Shown: positions 1-5,762, counted from the first letter of the stretch. The stretch: DNA of 7,021 nucleotides from an uncultured Atopobiaceae bacterium (GCA_947626465.1 CANQSI010000046.1:1-7021), one strand, 5' to 3'. A program made the numbers and translations. The notes: generated by a model not told the origin, from the letters alone.

Positions 1-873
1 CTAGTTCCAGCCCTTGCCGTCGGAGCCGAAGAGGCAGATCTTCTCCTTGGTCTTGGCGATCATCGCATCGTAGCCAGGCTTCAGGAGCTTGCGCGGGTCG
101 AAGCCCTTGCCCTCGTGGATCTTGCCGGCCTTCACGTACTCCTCGGTGGCGTCCGCGAAGACGAGCTGGAGCTCGGTGTTCACGTTGATCTTGGCAACGC
201 CGAGGTCGACGGCCTTCTTGATCTGGTCGTCGGGGATGCCGGTGCCGCCGTGGAGGACGAGCGGGAGGTCGCCGGTCTTGGCCTTGATGGCCGCGAGCGC
301 GTCGAACTGCAGGCCAGGCCAGTTCTCGGGATACACGCCGTGGATGTTGCCGATGCCCGCCGCGAGGAAGTCCACGCCGCACTCGGCGATGGCCGCGCAC
401 TCGTCGGGGTCGGCGACTTCGCCCATGCCCACGACGCCGTCTTCCTCGCCGCCGATGGAGCCGACCTCGCACTCGATGGAGATGCCCTTGTCGTGGGCAC
501 GCTTCACGAGGTCCTTGGTGTTCTTGAGGTTGATGTCGAAACTCTCCTCATGCGAGCCGTCGTACATGATGGAGGTGAAGCCGGCGTCGATGCACTCGAG
601 GCAGGCCTCGTAGGTGCCGTGGTCGAGGTGGAGGGCCACCGGGATCGTGAGGTCGAGCGCCTTGTACATGGCGTTGACGAGCTTCTTCACGGTCTTGTAG
701 CCGGTCTGGTACTAGGCGGCGCCCATGGAGCTCTGGATGATGAGGGGCGACTGGGTCTCCTCGGCCGCGGCCATGATGGCGTGGCACCACTCGAGGTTGT
801 TGGTGTTGAAGGCGCCGATGGCGTAGTGGCCGGCGACGGCCTTGTCGAGCATGGCCTTGGCATTGACGAGCAT
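1..873 (-). pseudogene. fba: Class II fructose-bisphosphate aldolase, interrupted by an in-frame amber codon
   Basis: Class II (zinc-dependent) aldolases cleave fructose-1,6-bisphosphate to dihydroxyacetone phosphate and glyceraldehyde-3-phosphate in cytosolic glycolysis. The reading frame from ATG at 873 to TAG at 1-3 spans 290 codons, the usual length for the family. It starts MLVNAKAML, and GGAGGT lies 4 nt upstream. Visible motifs are AFNTNNLEW (21-29), HLDHG with catalytic Asp84 and zinc ligand His85, ECEVGSIGGEEDG (134-146), zinc-ligand candidates His178 (GNIHGVYPE) and His208 (LVLHGGTGIPD), and NVNTELQ near 230. Codon 54 is TAG (714-712), just after SSMGAA and before YQTGYK, where homologues usually carry Lys or Arg. 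Everything before and after is conserved, with no second lesion. A downstream GTG at 690 (codon 62) keeps all metal ligands but would lose the first barrel strands, and it has no good ribosome binding site. Family identity is certain. Whether the gene is truly broken, read through or miscalled cannot be settled from sequence. Confidence 0.5.
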
Positions 874-877
874 AGAG

Positions 878-883
878 ACCTCC
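878..883 (-). promoter_or_regulatory. Shine-Dalgarno site of fba
   Basis: GGAGGT on the minus strand, 4 nt before the ATG at 873, is a near-consensus ribosome binding site. It decides the start in favour of the full 290-codon frame beginning MLVNAKAML over the internal GTG at 690, which lies downstream of the amber codon. Confidence 0.75.
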
Positions 884-913
884 GCTTTCCTTGAACGGGC
901 TTCCTCGTCGCTC

Positions 914-926
914 CCCCACCCTGGGG
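914..926 (-). repeat. Short GC hairpin in the fba leader
   Basis: CCCCA-CCC-TGGGG is a perfect 5-bp inverted repeat with a 3-nt loop. It lies between the proposed fba promoter and the ribosome binding site, about 30 nt before the latter. It could form in the fba 5' leader. No T-run follows on either strand, so it is not a recognisable intrinsic terminator. Such short repeats arise easily by chance in GC-rich DNA. Confidence 0.3.
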
Positions 927-948
927 TGCGTGCGGTCTTGACACATTG

Positions 949-957
949 AGTATGCCA
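949..957 (-). promoter_or_regulatory. Candidate extended -10 promoter for fba
   Basis: On the minus strand the sequence reads TGG-CATACT, a TGn extension plus a -10 box matching TATAAT at four of six positions. It would give a leader of about 70 nt ahead of the ATG at 873. No convincing -35 box sits 16-18 nt upstream, as can happen with extended -10 promoters. The 143-nt gap after gatD supports a separate fba promoter, although read-through from the upstream operon is possible because I see no strong terminator in the gap (874-1016). Confidence 0.35.
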
Positions 958-1016
958 CGTTGCCCGTGCGCCGAGGGCGTGAGCAAGGGCGATCGGCCAA
1001 TGCGAACGCGCTGGAG

Positions 1017-1763
1017 CTATTCCTTCTCCTCGCCGCGCATGAGGCGCGTATACATCACGCGGTTCGCGGCGAGCTCCACGGAGTCGTCGAGAGGCTCGAG
1101 CTCGGCGGTGCCATAGCGGTGTTCGAGGGCGCGCGCGAGCACCCAGTCGGCGACGCCGGGGTTCTTGGGCAGGAGCGGGCCATGGATGTAGGTGCCGAGG
1201 ATGGTGCCGGAAACGGCGCCCTCCTCGCCCGTCTTGCCATCGTTTCCGTGGCCGAAGGCCACCTTGCCAAGCGGCTTCACGCCCTCGCCGAGATGCGTTC
1301 TTCCTCCGTGGTTCTCGTAGCCCACGATCGGGTGCGCGCAGACGTCGCTCTCGATGGCGATGTTTCCGATGAGGCGCGGCGAGCCCCGGTCGGTGGTGAG
1401 GTCGATGAGGGAGAGTCCCTCGAGCGTCTCCTCCCCCATCACGTAGGAGTGGCCGAGGAGCTGGTAGCCGCCGCAGACGGCAAGCAGCGCGCCACCGTCA
1501 TCCGTGAAGGCCTTGAGCTCGGCCTTTTGCGCGAGCAGGCGCTCGCAGACGATGCGCTGCTCGCGATCGGAGCCGCCGCCGATGAAGACGAGGTCGAAGT
1601 CCGCAAAATGCGGGCGCTCCGAGAGCGAGACTTCCCGCACGCGCGCCTCGATGCCGCGCCATTCGAGCCGCTTTGCGAGCGTGAGGATGTTGCCGCCGTC
1701 GCCGTAGAGGTTGAGCGCCTCGGGGAAGAGATGGCAGATGGAAAGCGACTTCGCCGCGCTCAT
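1017..1763 (-). CDS. gatD: Lipid II isoglutaminyl synthase, glutamine amidotransferase subunit GatD
   Basis: GatD is the glutaminase half of the MurT-GatD complex. It releases ammonia from glutamine and passes it to MurT for amidation of the D-Glu alpha-carboxylate in lipid II, at the inner face of the membrane. The 248-residue protein is the normal length for the family and belongs to the CobB/CobQ-like class I amidotransferases. Visible features are the N-terminal HLFPEALNLYGDGGN segment (11-25), FIGGGSDREQ (60-69), the nucleophile Cys97 in LLAVCGGYQLLG, Arg130 in SPRLIGN (equivalent to the substrate-binding Arg of characterised GatD), and the catalytic His194 in GTYIHGPLLP. The ATG at 1763 overlaps the murT stop as ATGA, which indicates translational coupling. 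A longer frame opens at 1805, but those 14 extra residues (MAREGRARPGGRGP) lie inside murT and look spurious. GAGG lies 4 nt upstream of the chosen ATG. The gene ends in TAG. Confidence 0.95.
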   Translation of the reverse strand: MSAAKSLSICHLFPEALNLYGDGGNILTLAKRLEWRGIEARVREVSLSERPHFADFDLVFIGGGSDREQRIVCERLLAQKAELKAFTDDGGALLAVCGGYQLLGHSYVMGEETLEGLSLIDLTTDRGSPRLIGNIAIESDVCAHPIVGYENHGGRTHLGEGVKPLGKVAFGHGNDGKTGEEGAVSGTILGTYIHGPLLPKNPGVADWVLARALEHRYGTAELEPLDDSVELAANRVMYTRLMRGEEKE

Positions 1764-3130
1764 AGGGCCTCGGCCTCCCGGTCGAGCTCGGCCTTCGCGG
1801 GCCAAAGCGCGCTGTAGTTGCAGAGCGCGTAGAGCGGCTCGGGGCTCTCCGCGCCTTCGCCCTCCATCGTCTCGAGGGCACGGAGCGCCTCGGACACCGT
1901 GGAGGCGATGGGCGCCTCCATGCCGGCGTACTTCATGCGCACCTGCACGTCATTGGCGCGATGGCCGCCCGCCACCACATGGAGCCGCCCCGCCTTCGCC
2001 TCCTCGGCGAGGCGCTCGAAGTCCACGTCCCAGATCCACGAGATGTCCTTGCCATCGTTGTAGTCGTCGTTGATCACGAAGAACGCGGCCTTGGGGCGCT
2101 CGTCGGCGAGCATGAGCGAGATGTTCTGGTTGAAGCCCGTGGGGTTCTTCGCGAGGTTGAGCACGATCTCGCGGCCATCGAGGCGGTAGTGCTGGAGCCG
2201 CCCGTTCTTCGGGTCGTAGCTGGAGAGCGCCTTCGCGAAGGCCTCCGGGGAGATCCCCATGAGCGTCGCCGCGGCAAAGGCGCCGAGGAGGTTGTAGACC
2301 ATGTACATGCCGCCGAAGCCCGCCTCCACCTCGGCGAGCGGATCGCCGTGCGCATCCGCCACCTCGAAGGAGACGCCCTCGCTCGCCACGCTGATGCCGC
2401 GTGCGCGAAAGTCGAGCGGCGGACGCGCGAAGTCGCAGGCAGGGCAGCTGAAGTCGCCCAGCTGCGCGTAGGCGCGCCAGGCATAGCCGAGCTCCGTGCC
2501 GCACACCTGGCAAAAGCGCGCCTCGGGCACGCGGTCGGGCGGAGGCGGAAGCGTCTCGTCGATGCCGAAGGCGAGGACCTGCGTGCCCGTGGCCGCGGCA
2601 CGCCTCGCCACGCCCACGGAGAGGGGATCGTCGCCACACACGACGAGCCCCGTCGAAGGCGAGGAGGCGAGGGCCTCCACCAGCGAATCCTGCACGTGGT
2701 CGATCTCGCCCGCACGATCGAGCTGGTCACGGAAGAGGTTCAAGAGCACGAGCCAGCGGGGCTTCAGCTGGGGCAGCACGTGCACGCAGGAAAGCTCATC
2801 GGCTTCCATCACCGCCCAATCGGCGCCCTTGTCGAAGAGCATGGCACTGGTGATGCCCGCGAGCATGTTCGCGCCGCGCCAGTTGCAATCCACGGTAAAG
2901 CCCGCCTCTTGCGCGGCACGCGCGAGCACGTTCGTGGTGGTGGTCTTGCCGTTGGTGCCACACACCACCACAGCGCCCTCGGAAAGGGAGGGAGCGAGGC
3001 TCGCGAGGAGTTTCGGATCGAGCGCGAGCGCCACCCGCCCCGGTAGCTGGGAGGCATTGCGTCCGAGGAGGCGCAGGAGCCTGCTCGTCGCGCGACCGGT
3101 GCCCCTGGAGATGGCGGCTCGAAGGCCCAC
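1760..3130 (-). CDS. murT: Lipid II isoglutaminyl synthase, Mur-ligase-like subunit MurT
   Basis: MurT is the ATP-dependent subunit that activates the D-Glu carboxylate of lipid II and, with ammonia from GatD, makes D-isoglutamine. This affects peptidoglycan cross-linking and lysozyme resistance. The 456-residue protein has a basic N-terminus (1-35) and a P-loop GTNGKTTT (58-65) of the Mur-ligase central domain. A Cys4 zinc ribbon inserted in that domain uses CxxC pairs at 207/210 and 229/232, a known MurT feature. The MurT C-terminal domain (DUF1727) shows AKNPTGFNQ (327-335), NDDYNDG (354-360, including the Asp proposed to be catalytic in homologues) and DISWIWDVDFE (362-372). A PPPP run occurs at 195-198, just before the ribbon. 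The start is GTG at 3130, only 3 nt after the asp23 stop and without a clear Shine-Dalgarno sequence, so translation may be coupled to asp23. The end overlaps gatD by 4 nt. Confidence 0.95.
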   Translation of the reverse strand: MGLRAAISRGTGRATSRLLRLLGRNASQLPGRVALALDPKLLASLAPSLSEGAVVVCGTNGKTTTTNVLARAAQEAGFTVDCNWRGANMLAGITSAMLFDKGADWAVMEADELSCVHVLPQLKPRWLVLLNLFRDQLDRAGEIDHVQDSLVEALASSPSTGLVVCGDDPLSVGVARRAAATGTQVLAFGIDETLPPPPDRVPEARFCQVCGTELGYAWRAYAQLGDFSCPACDFARPPLDFRARGISVASEGVSFEVADAHGDPLAEVEAGFGGMYMVYNLLGAFAAATLMGISPEAFAKALSSYDPKNGRLQHYRLDGREIVLNLAKNPTGFNQNISLMLADERPKAAFFVINDDYNDGKDISWIWDVDFERLAEEAKAGRLHVVAGGHRANDVQVRMKYAGMEAPIASTVSEALRALETMEGEGAESPEPLYALCNYSALWPAKAELDREAEAL

Positions 3131-3133
3131 GGG

Positions 3134-3598
3134 CTAGCTCGCGTCCACGATGGGCGGCTCGCCCTCCACCTTCACCACATCCTCGATGCGCAGGTTCACG
3201 CCCGAGACGACGAGCCCCGTCATGCGTGCGAGCTCGGCAATCACGGCATCGCGCACATGCTCGAAAACGGTGGGGGCGAAGTAGCCGTATTCCATGATGA
3301 TCGAGATGTTGAGGCGCACCGACGTATCCGGCATCACGTCAACCGCCACGCCCTTCGTGGGGGCGTTCCCGGTGAAGGTCTCCTGCAGGCGGTTGTAGAA
3401 GCCGCCCTTCATACCCACGACGCCCTCGACGCTTTGACACGCCGTGGCCACGATCTTCTCGATCACCGCATTCGAGAACGTGAGGGAATCCTCGGTTTCG
3501 AGGGCGCCCGAGGCATTGTCCTCGAAGCCGGCGACGATGCCGTCGTCCGGGGTCTCGCCGATGGCAACGATTTCAGGGTTCTCGTAGGGCTCGGGCAT
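3134..3598 (-). CDS. asp23: Asp23/Gls24 family envelope stress response protein
   Basis: Asp23/Gls24 proteins are abundant soluble proteins held at the membrane by AmaP. In Staphylococcus aureus, loss of Asp23 induces cell-wall stress genes. The exact biochemical role is unknown. The 154-residue protein has an acidic, probably disordered N-terminus (1-37), then the Asp23 domain (about 38-145). Visible pieces are LTFSNAVIEKIVATACQSVEGVVGM (39-63, which exceeds the core motif VIEKIVATACQSVEGV), the strand VAVDVMPDTSVRLNISIIMEYG region around 84-105, FEHVRDAVIAELARMTGL (112-129) and VSGVNLRIEDV (131-141). The ATG at 3598 has AGGAAGGA about 6 nt upstream, partly inside a small inverted repeat. 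The gene follows the DUF2273 gene by 39 nt and precedes murT by 3 nt. It ends in TAG. The family call is firm. The symbol denotes the family rather than a tested orthologue. Confidence 0.93.
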   Translation of the reverse strand: MPEPYENPEIVAIGETPDDGIVAGFEDNASGALETEDSLTFSNAVIEKIVATACQSVEGVVGMKGGFYNRLQETFTGNAPTKGVAVDVMPDTSVRLNISIIMEYGYFAPTVFEHVRDAVIAELARMTGLVVSGVNLRIEDVVKVEGEPPIVDAS

Positions 3599-3611
3599 GG
3601 AAGATCCTTCC
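3599..3611 (-). promoter_or_regulatory. Inverted repeat covering the asp23 ribosome binding site
   Basis: In the mRNA sense the sequence GGAAG-GAT-CTTCC lies directly before the asp23 ATG. It is a perfect 5-bp inverted repeat with a 3-nt loop, and its 5' arm is the Shine-Dalgarno sequence (AGGAAGGA). If it folds, it would partly hide the ribosome binding site. The stem is short, and regulation by it is only an inference. Confidence 0.3.
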
Positions 3612-3637
3612 TCGCCGAAGGGGATTTCCGAGGGCGC

Positions 3638-4045
3638 CTAGCGCCGGGGATAGCTGGAATCCGAGGAGCGGATGAGGTTCATGAGCGCGCGGACGATCTT
3701 CGGATCGCCGTCGAGGTACTGGCCGAAGGCCACCCCCACGAGCACGAGGAACGCGATGAAGAGCGTCCGCCAAAAGCCGAGGACGAAGATGAGGAGCGCC
3801 GCGAGGAACCCGATCACGCCCCAGAGGATGGCGTTGCCATGGCCGGGGAAGATGCCATCGGCAAAGGCGGTGGCGCGCTCGCGTGCCCCATCGACCGCCG
3901 CGCGCGCCTGGCGCCCCCCGCGGCCGAAGTCCTCGCTCGTGAACGTGCGACGGCGGCCTTTCGAGGAACTGGCACTGCCAGGGGAAGCGGTGCCCTCGTC
4001 GATGTCGATGTTGACCTTCACCTCGGGCCTCTCATCGTTCGGCAT
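3638..4045 (-). CDS. DUF2273-type small membrane protein of the Asp23 cluster, with an extended N-terminus
   Basis: DUF2273 proteins are short two-helix membrane proteins commonly encoded between amaP and asp23, and are thought to help anchor Asp23-family proteins. Their function is unproven. From the ATG at 4045 the protein has 135 residues. Residues 1-65 are polar and probably disordered (VKVNIDIDEG at 9-18, a Ser-rich stretch, RRRTF, then an Arg/Ala-rich helix-like segment). Two hydrophobic helices follow (about 72-90 and 93-110), then a cytoplasmic tail with DPKIVRALMNLIRSS. The core matches DUF2273, but the N-terminal extension is long for a family usually of about 60-80 residues. I chose ATG 4045 because GAGGT lies 5 nt upstream. 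A GTG at 4057 overlaps the amaP stop as GTGA but has its purine-rich tract too close. The gene ends in TAG. Confidence 0.8.
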   Translation of the reverse strand: MPNDERPEVKVNIDIDEGTASPGSASSSKGRRRTFTSEDFGRGGRQARAAVDGARERATAFADGIFPGHGNAILWGVIGFLAALLIFVLGFWRTLFIAFLVLVGVAFGQYLDGDPKIVRALMNLIRSSDSSYPRR

Positions 4046-4053
4046 CGCCCACC

Positions 4054-4791
4054 TCACTCCCCCGCCCCATCGCCGTCCCAGCTGGACGTGGGCGTGGGCT
4101 CGACGCGCACGGTGGGCTCGTAGGCACCCGTCTCCACGCCGAAGTCCGGCGCTTGGACGGGCGCGTCCCCGAGGTCGTGGCGGATCTCGCGGTTCGCGCG
4201 ATGCACGGCGCTCGGGACGTAGCTCACCCCAGAGCCCGACTGCGTGGCGGCCACCGGCGCCCCGGGGCCGATGTCGCCCGTCGAGCGCGGCTCCACGAAG
4301 CGGATGGTGATGTTCTTCAGCGCCGAGCCCGTGAGGCGCGTGAGGCCCTCACGCAGGCGATCGTTCAGCTTCTGGGCCTCCACCTGCACGTTCACGGACT
4401 GGTAGGGCTGCACGGAGACGCGCACGTCCACCTCGTCCTTGCGCCTCACCTTCACCACCACCTTGGTGACCACGCAGGTGCCGTCCTGCTCTGCGAGGTA
4501 GGTGGCCTGGGAGGCGATGGCGGAGCGCGCGATCGTCACCTTCGCGCCCTCGCCGGAGAGCACCTCCACGTCGTGGTGGCGCTTCATGGAGGCTCCGCGG
4601 ATGAAGAGCCCGATGAAGCCGATGGCGAGCGCGAGGATGCAGAGCTCCACCACGAAGAGGTACCAGTCGATGGCGAGGAAGCTCGAGAAGAGCGCGGTCC
4701 ACGGGCCGATCCACGGCAGCGCGAGGGCGCCGAGCACGAGGAGACCCAAAAGCGAGAAGACGATCAGGCAGAAACGCTTGAAGCCTTCCAT
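4054..4791 (-). CDS. amaP: Alkaline shock response membrane anchor protein AmaP
   Basis: AmaP is the integral membrane protein that recruits Asp23 to the membrane in S. aureus. This 245-residue protein begins MEGFKRF and has two transmembrane helices (about 7-28 and 42-65) forming a hairpin. A cytoplasmic alpha/beta domain follows (about 70-167), containing GEGAKVTIARSAIASQA, TKVVVKVRRKDEVDVRVSV and LNDRLREGLTRLTGSALKN. The tail (168-245) is rich in Gly, Pro, Ser, Thr and Asp and is probably disordered. The order of elements in the soluble domain resembles Asp23 itself. The ATG at 4791 has GGAGG 4 nt upstream. The gene starts 42 nt after yebC and ends in TGA 8 nt before the chosen start of the DUF2273 gene, whose Shine-Dalgarno sequence overlaps this stop. 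The call rests on the two-helix architecture plus neighbours asp23 and DUF2273, because AmaP sequences diverge widely. Confidence 0.85.
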   Translation of the reverse strand: MEGFKRFCLIVFSLLGLLVLGALALPWIGPWTALFSSFLAIDWYLFVVELCILALAIGFIGLFIRGASMKRHHDVEVLSGEGAKVTIARSAIASQATYLAEQDGTCVVTKVVVKVRRKDEVDVRVSVQPYQSVNVQVEAQKLNDRLREGLTRLTGSALKNITIRFVEPRSTGDIGPGAPVAATQSGSGVSYVPSAVHRANREIRHDLGDAPVQAPDFGVETGAYEPTVRVEPTPTSSWDGDGAGE

Positions 4792-4803
4792 GATCCCTCC
4801 TCA

Positions 4804-4830
4804 GCTCGCCGCAAAGCTTCCTTTGCGAGC
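4804..4830 (-). repeat. Hairpin between yebC and amaP
   Basis: On the plus strand GCTCG (4804-4808) and CAAAG (4812-4816) pair with CTTTG (4821-4825) and CGAGC (4826-4830). This gives a 10-bp stem with a 3-nt bulge and a 4-nt loop. An alternative is a perfect 7-bp stem CGCAAAG/CTTTGCG. It fills most of the 42-nt gap between the yebC stop and the amaP Shine-Dalgarno sequence (4796-4800). No U-run follows in the transcript sense, so it is not a standard intrinsic terminator. It might act as an attenuator or RNA processing site, or set the yebC to amaP expression ratio. That role is inference. Confidence 0.45.
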
Positions 4831-4833
4831 GCG

Positions 4834-5595
4834 CTACTCCTCGTCGAGCGCCGCCAGGACCTCGTCGGTGACGTCCATGGTGGTGTAGACGTTCTGCACG
4901 TCCTCGAGGTCCTCGAGGCGGTCTACGAGGCGCTCCACCTTCTTGGCGTCGGAGGCCGACACCTCGACGGGAGTCGTGGGCTCCATCACGAGCTCGGAAC
5001 CCTTCACCTCGACGCCCTGGTCGGCGAGGCCGTTCACCACGGTGCCGAGCGACTGCATGGAAGTCCAGATGGTCCACACGTCGCCATCGTCCACGTAATC
5101 GTCGCCGCCGGCCTCGGCCACGGCCATCATGAGCTCATCCTCGTCGGGCATCTTCTCCTTCTCGACGGCGATGCGCCCCTTGCGCTCGAACTGGAACGCC
5201 ACGGAGCCGCCGGTGCCGAGGTTGCCGCCCGAGTGCGCGAAGGCGCTGCGGACGTCGGCCGCCGTGCGGTTGCGGTTGTCGGTGAGGCACTCCACGTAGA
5301 AGGCCACGCCTGCGGGGCCATAGCCCTCGTAGGAGATCTCCTCGTAGTTCGCGGCGTCGGAGCCGGCGCCGAACGCCTTGTCGATGGCGGCCTTGATGCG
5401 CGCGTTGGGCATCGATTCGAGGCGCGCCTTCGCCACGGCCGACGCGAGGCCGGCGTTGTTGTCGGGGTTGGGATCGCCGCCGAGCTTCGCGGCGACGGTG
5501 ATGTTGCGGGAGAGCTTGGAGAAGAGCGACGAGCGCTTCGCGTCTTGGGCGGCCTTGCGATGCTTGGTGGTGGCCCACTTCGAGTGTCCGGACAT
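4834..5595 (-). CDS. yebC: YebC/TACO1 family translation (formerly transcription) regulator
   Basis: YebC/TACO1 proteins were long annotated as transcriptional regulators. Recent work on bacterial and mitochondrial members indicates they help ribosomes through polyproline stalls. The 253-residue length is typical. The N-terminus MSGHSKWATTKHRKAAQDAKR is the family hallmark, with a basic helical domain I (about 1-80) that includes GGDPNPDNNAGLASAV and MPNARIKAAIDKAFG. Domains II and III follow, with YEGYGPAGVAFYVECLTDNRNRT (87-109; key residues YEGYGP and LTDNRNRT), GGNLGTGGSVAFQFERKG and a C-terminal VERLVDRLEDLEDVQNVY region. The usual GPGG reads GPAG here. The ATG at 5595 has GAGGAG 4 nt upstream. 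A longer frame opens at 5700, but those 35 extra residues are unlike the family and cross the promoter region. It is probably the first gene of the minus-strand operon. It ends in TAG. Confidence 0.95.
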   Translation of the reverse strand: MSGHSKWATTKHRKAAQDAKRSSLFSKLSRNITVAAKLGGDPNPDNNAGLASAVAKARLESMPNARIKAAIDKAFGAGSDAANYEEISYEGYGPAGVAFYVECLTDNRNRTAADVRSAFAHSGGNLGTGGSVAFQFERKGRIAVEKEKMPDEDELMMAVAEAGGDDYVDDGDVWTIWTSMQSLGTVVNGLADQGVEVKGSELVMEPTTPVEVSASDAKKVERLVDRLEDLEDVQNVYTTMDVTDEVLAALDEE

Positions 5596-5629
5596 GAAAC
5601 TCCTCAGTTGATCGACACAGTTCGAAAGA

Positions 5630-5638
5630 AGCGTACCA
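5630..5638 (-). promoter_or_regulatory. Candidate extended -10 promoter for the yebC-to-gatD operon
   Basis: The minus strand reads TGG-TACGCT, a TGn extension plus a -10-like box (four of six positions match TATAAT). It would start a transcript near 5623 with a leader of about 28 nt before the yebC ATG at 5595. No good -35 box is seen at the usual spacing. The element resembles the one proposed for fba, and in both the box follows CGTGG. The divergent spacer (5596-5762) must also hold a plus-strand promoter for the antiporter gene, but I could not identify one with confidence. Confidence 0.35.
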
Positions 5639-5762
5639 CGCCGGGCGCGCAATCGCCGAGGCCGACGCGCCAAAGGGGGAAACAACCTCAAGGTGCACAT
5701 CGCAGATGGGTAGGTTTCCTTCGCGGGGAACTTAGCCGGATGGCGAGCTTTGGGGGTGCGAC

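Noticed and set aside
712..714. Pyrrolysine or genome-wide amber recoding as explanation for the fba stop
   Set aside because: Five genes in the window terminate with TAG, the aldolase family has no reason for pyrrolysine at this site, and no supporting genes are present.
115..894. 259-codon plus-strand frame opposite fba
   Set aside because: Antisense shadow, with a low-complexity Val/Asp/Gly/Leu product and no ribosome binding site. It does not explain the amber codon.
938..943. Perfect TTGACA -35 box on the plus strand between fba and gatD
   Set aside because: No -10 box lies 16-18 nt downstream on the plus strand and there is no plus-strand gene to drive.
874..1016. Possible intrinsic terminator after gatD
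   Set aside because: Only short GC inverted repeats without a T-run are present. Nothing meets the usual terminator pattern.
1961..3046. 361-codon plus-strand frame opposite murT
   Set aside because: The composition (Arg/His/Glu/Ala rich) is that of an antisense shadow of a high-GC gene. MurT on the other strand has unmistakable motifs.
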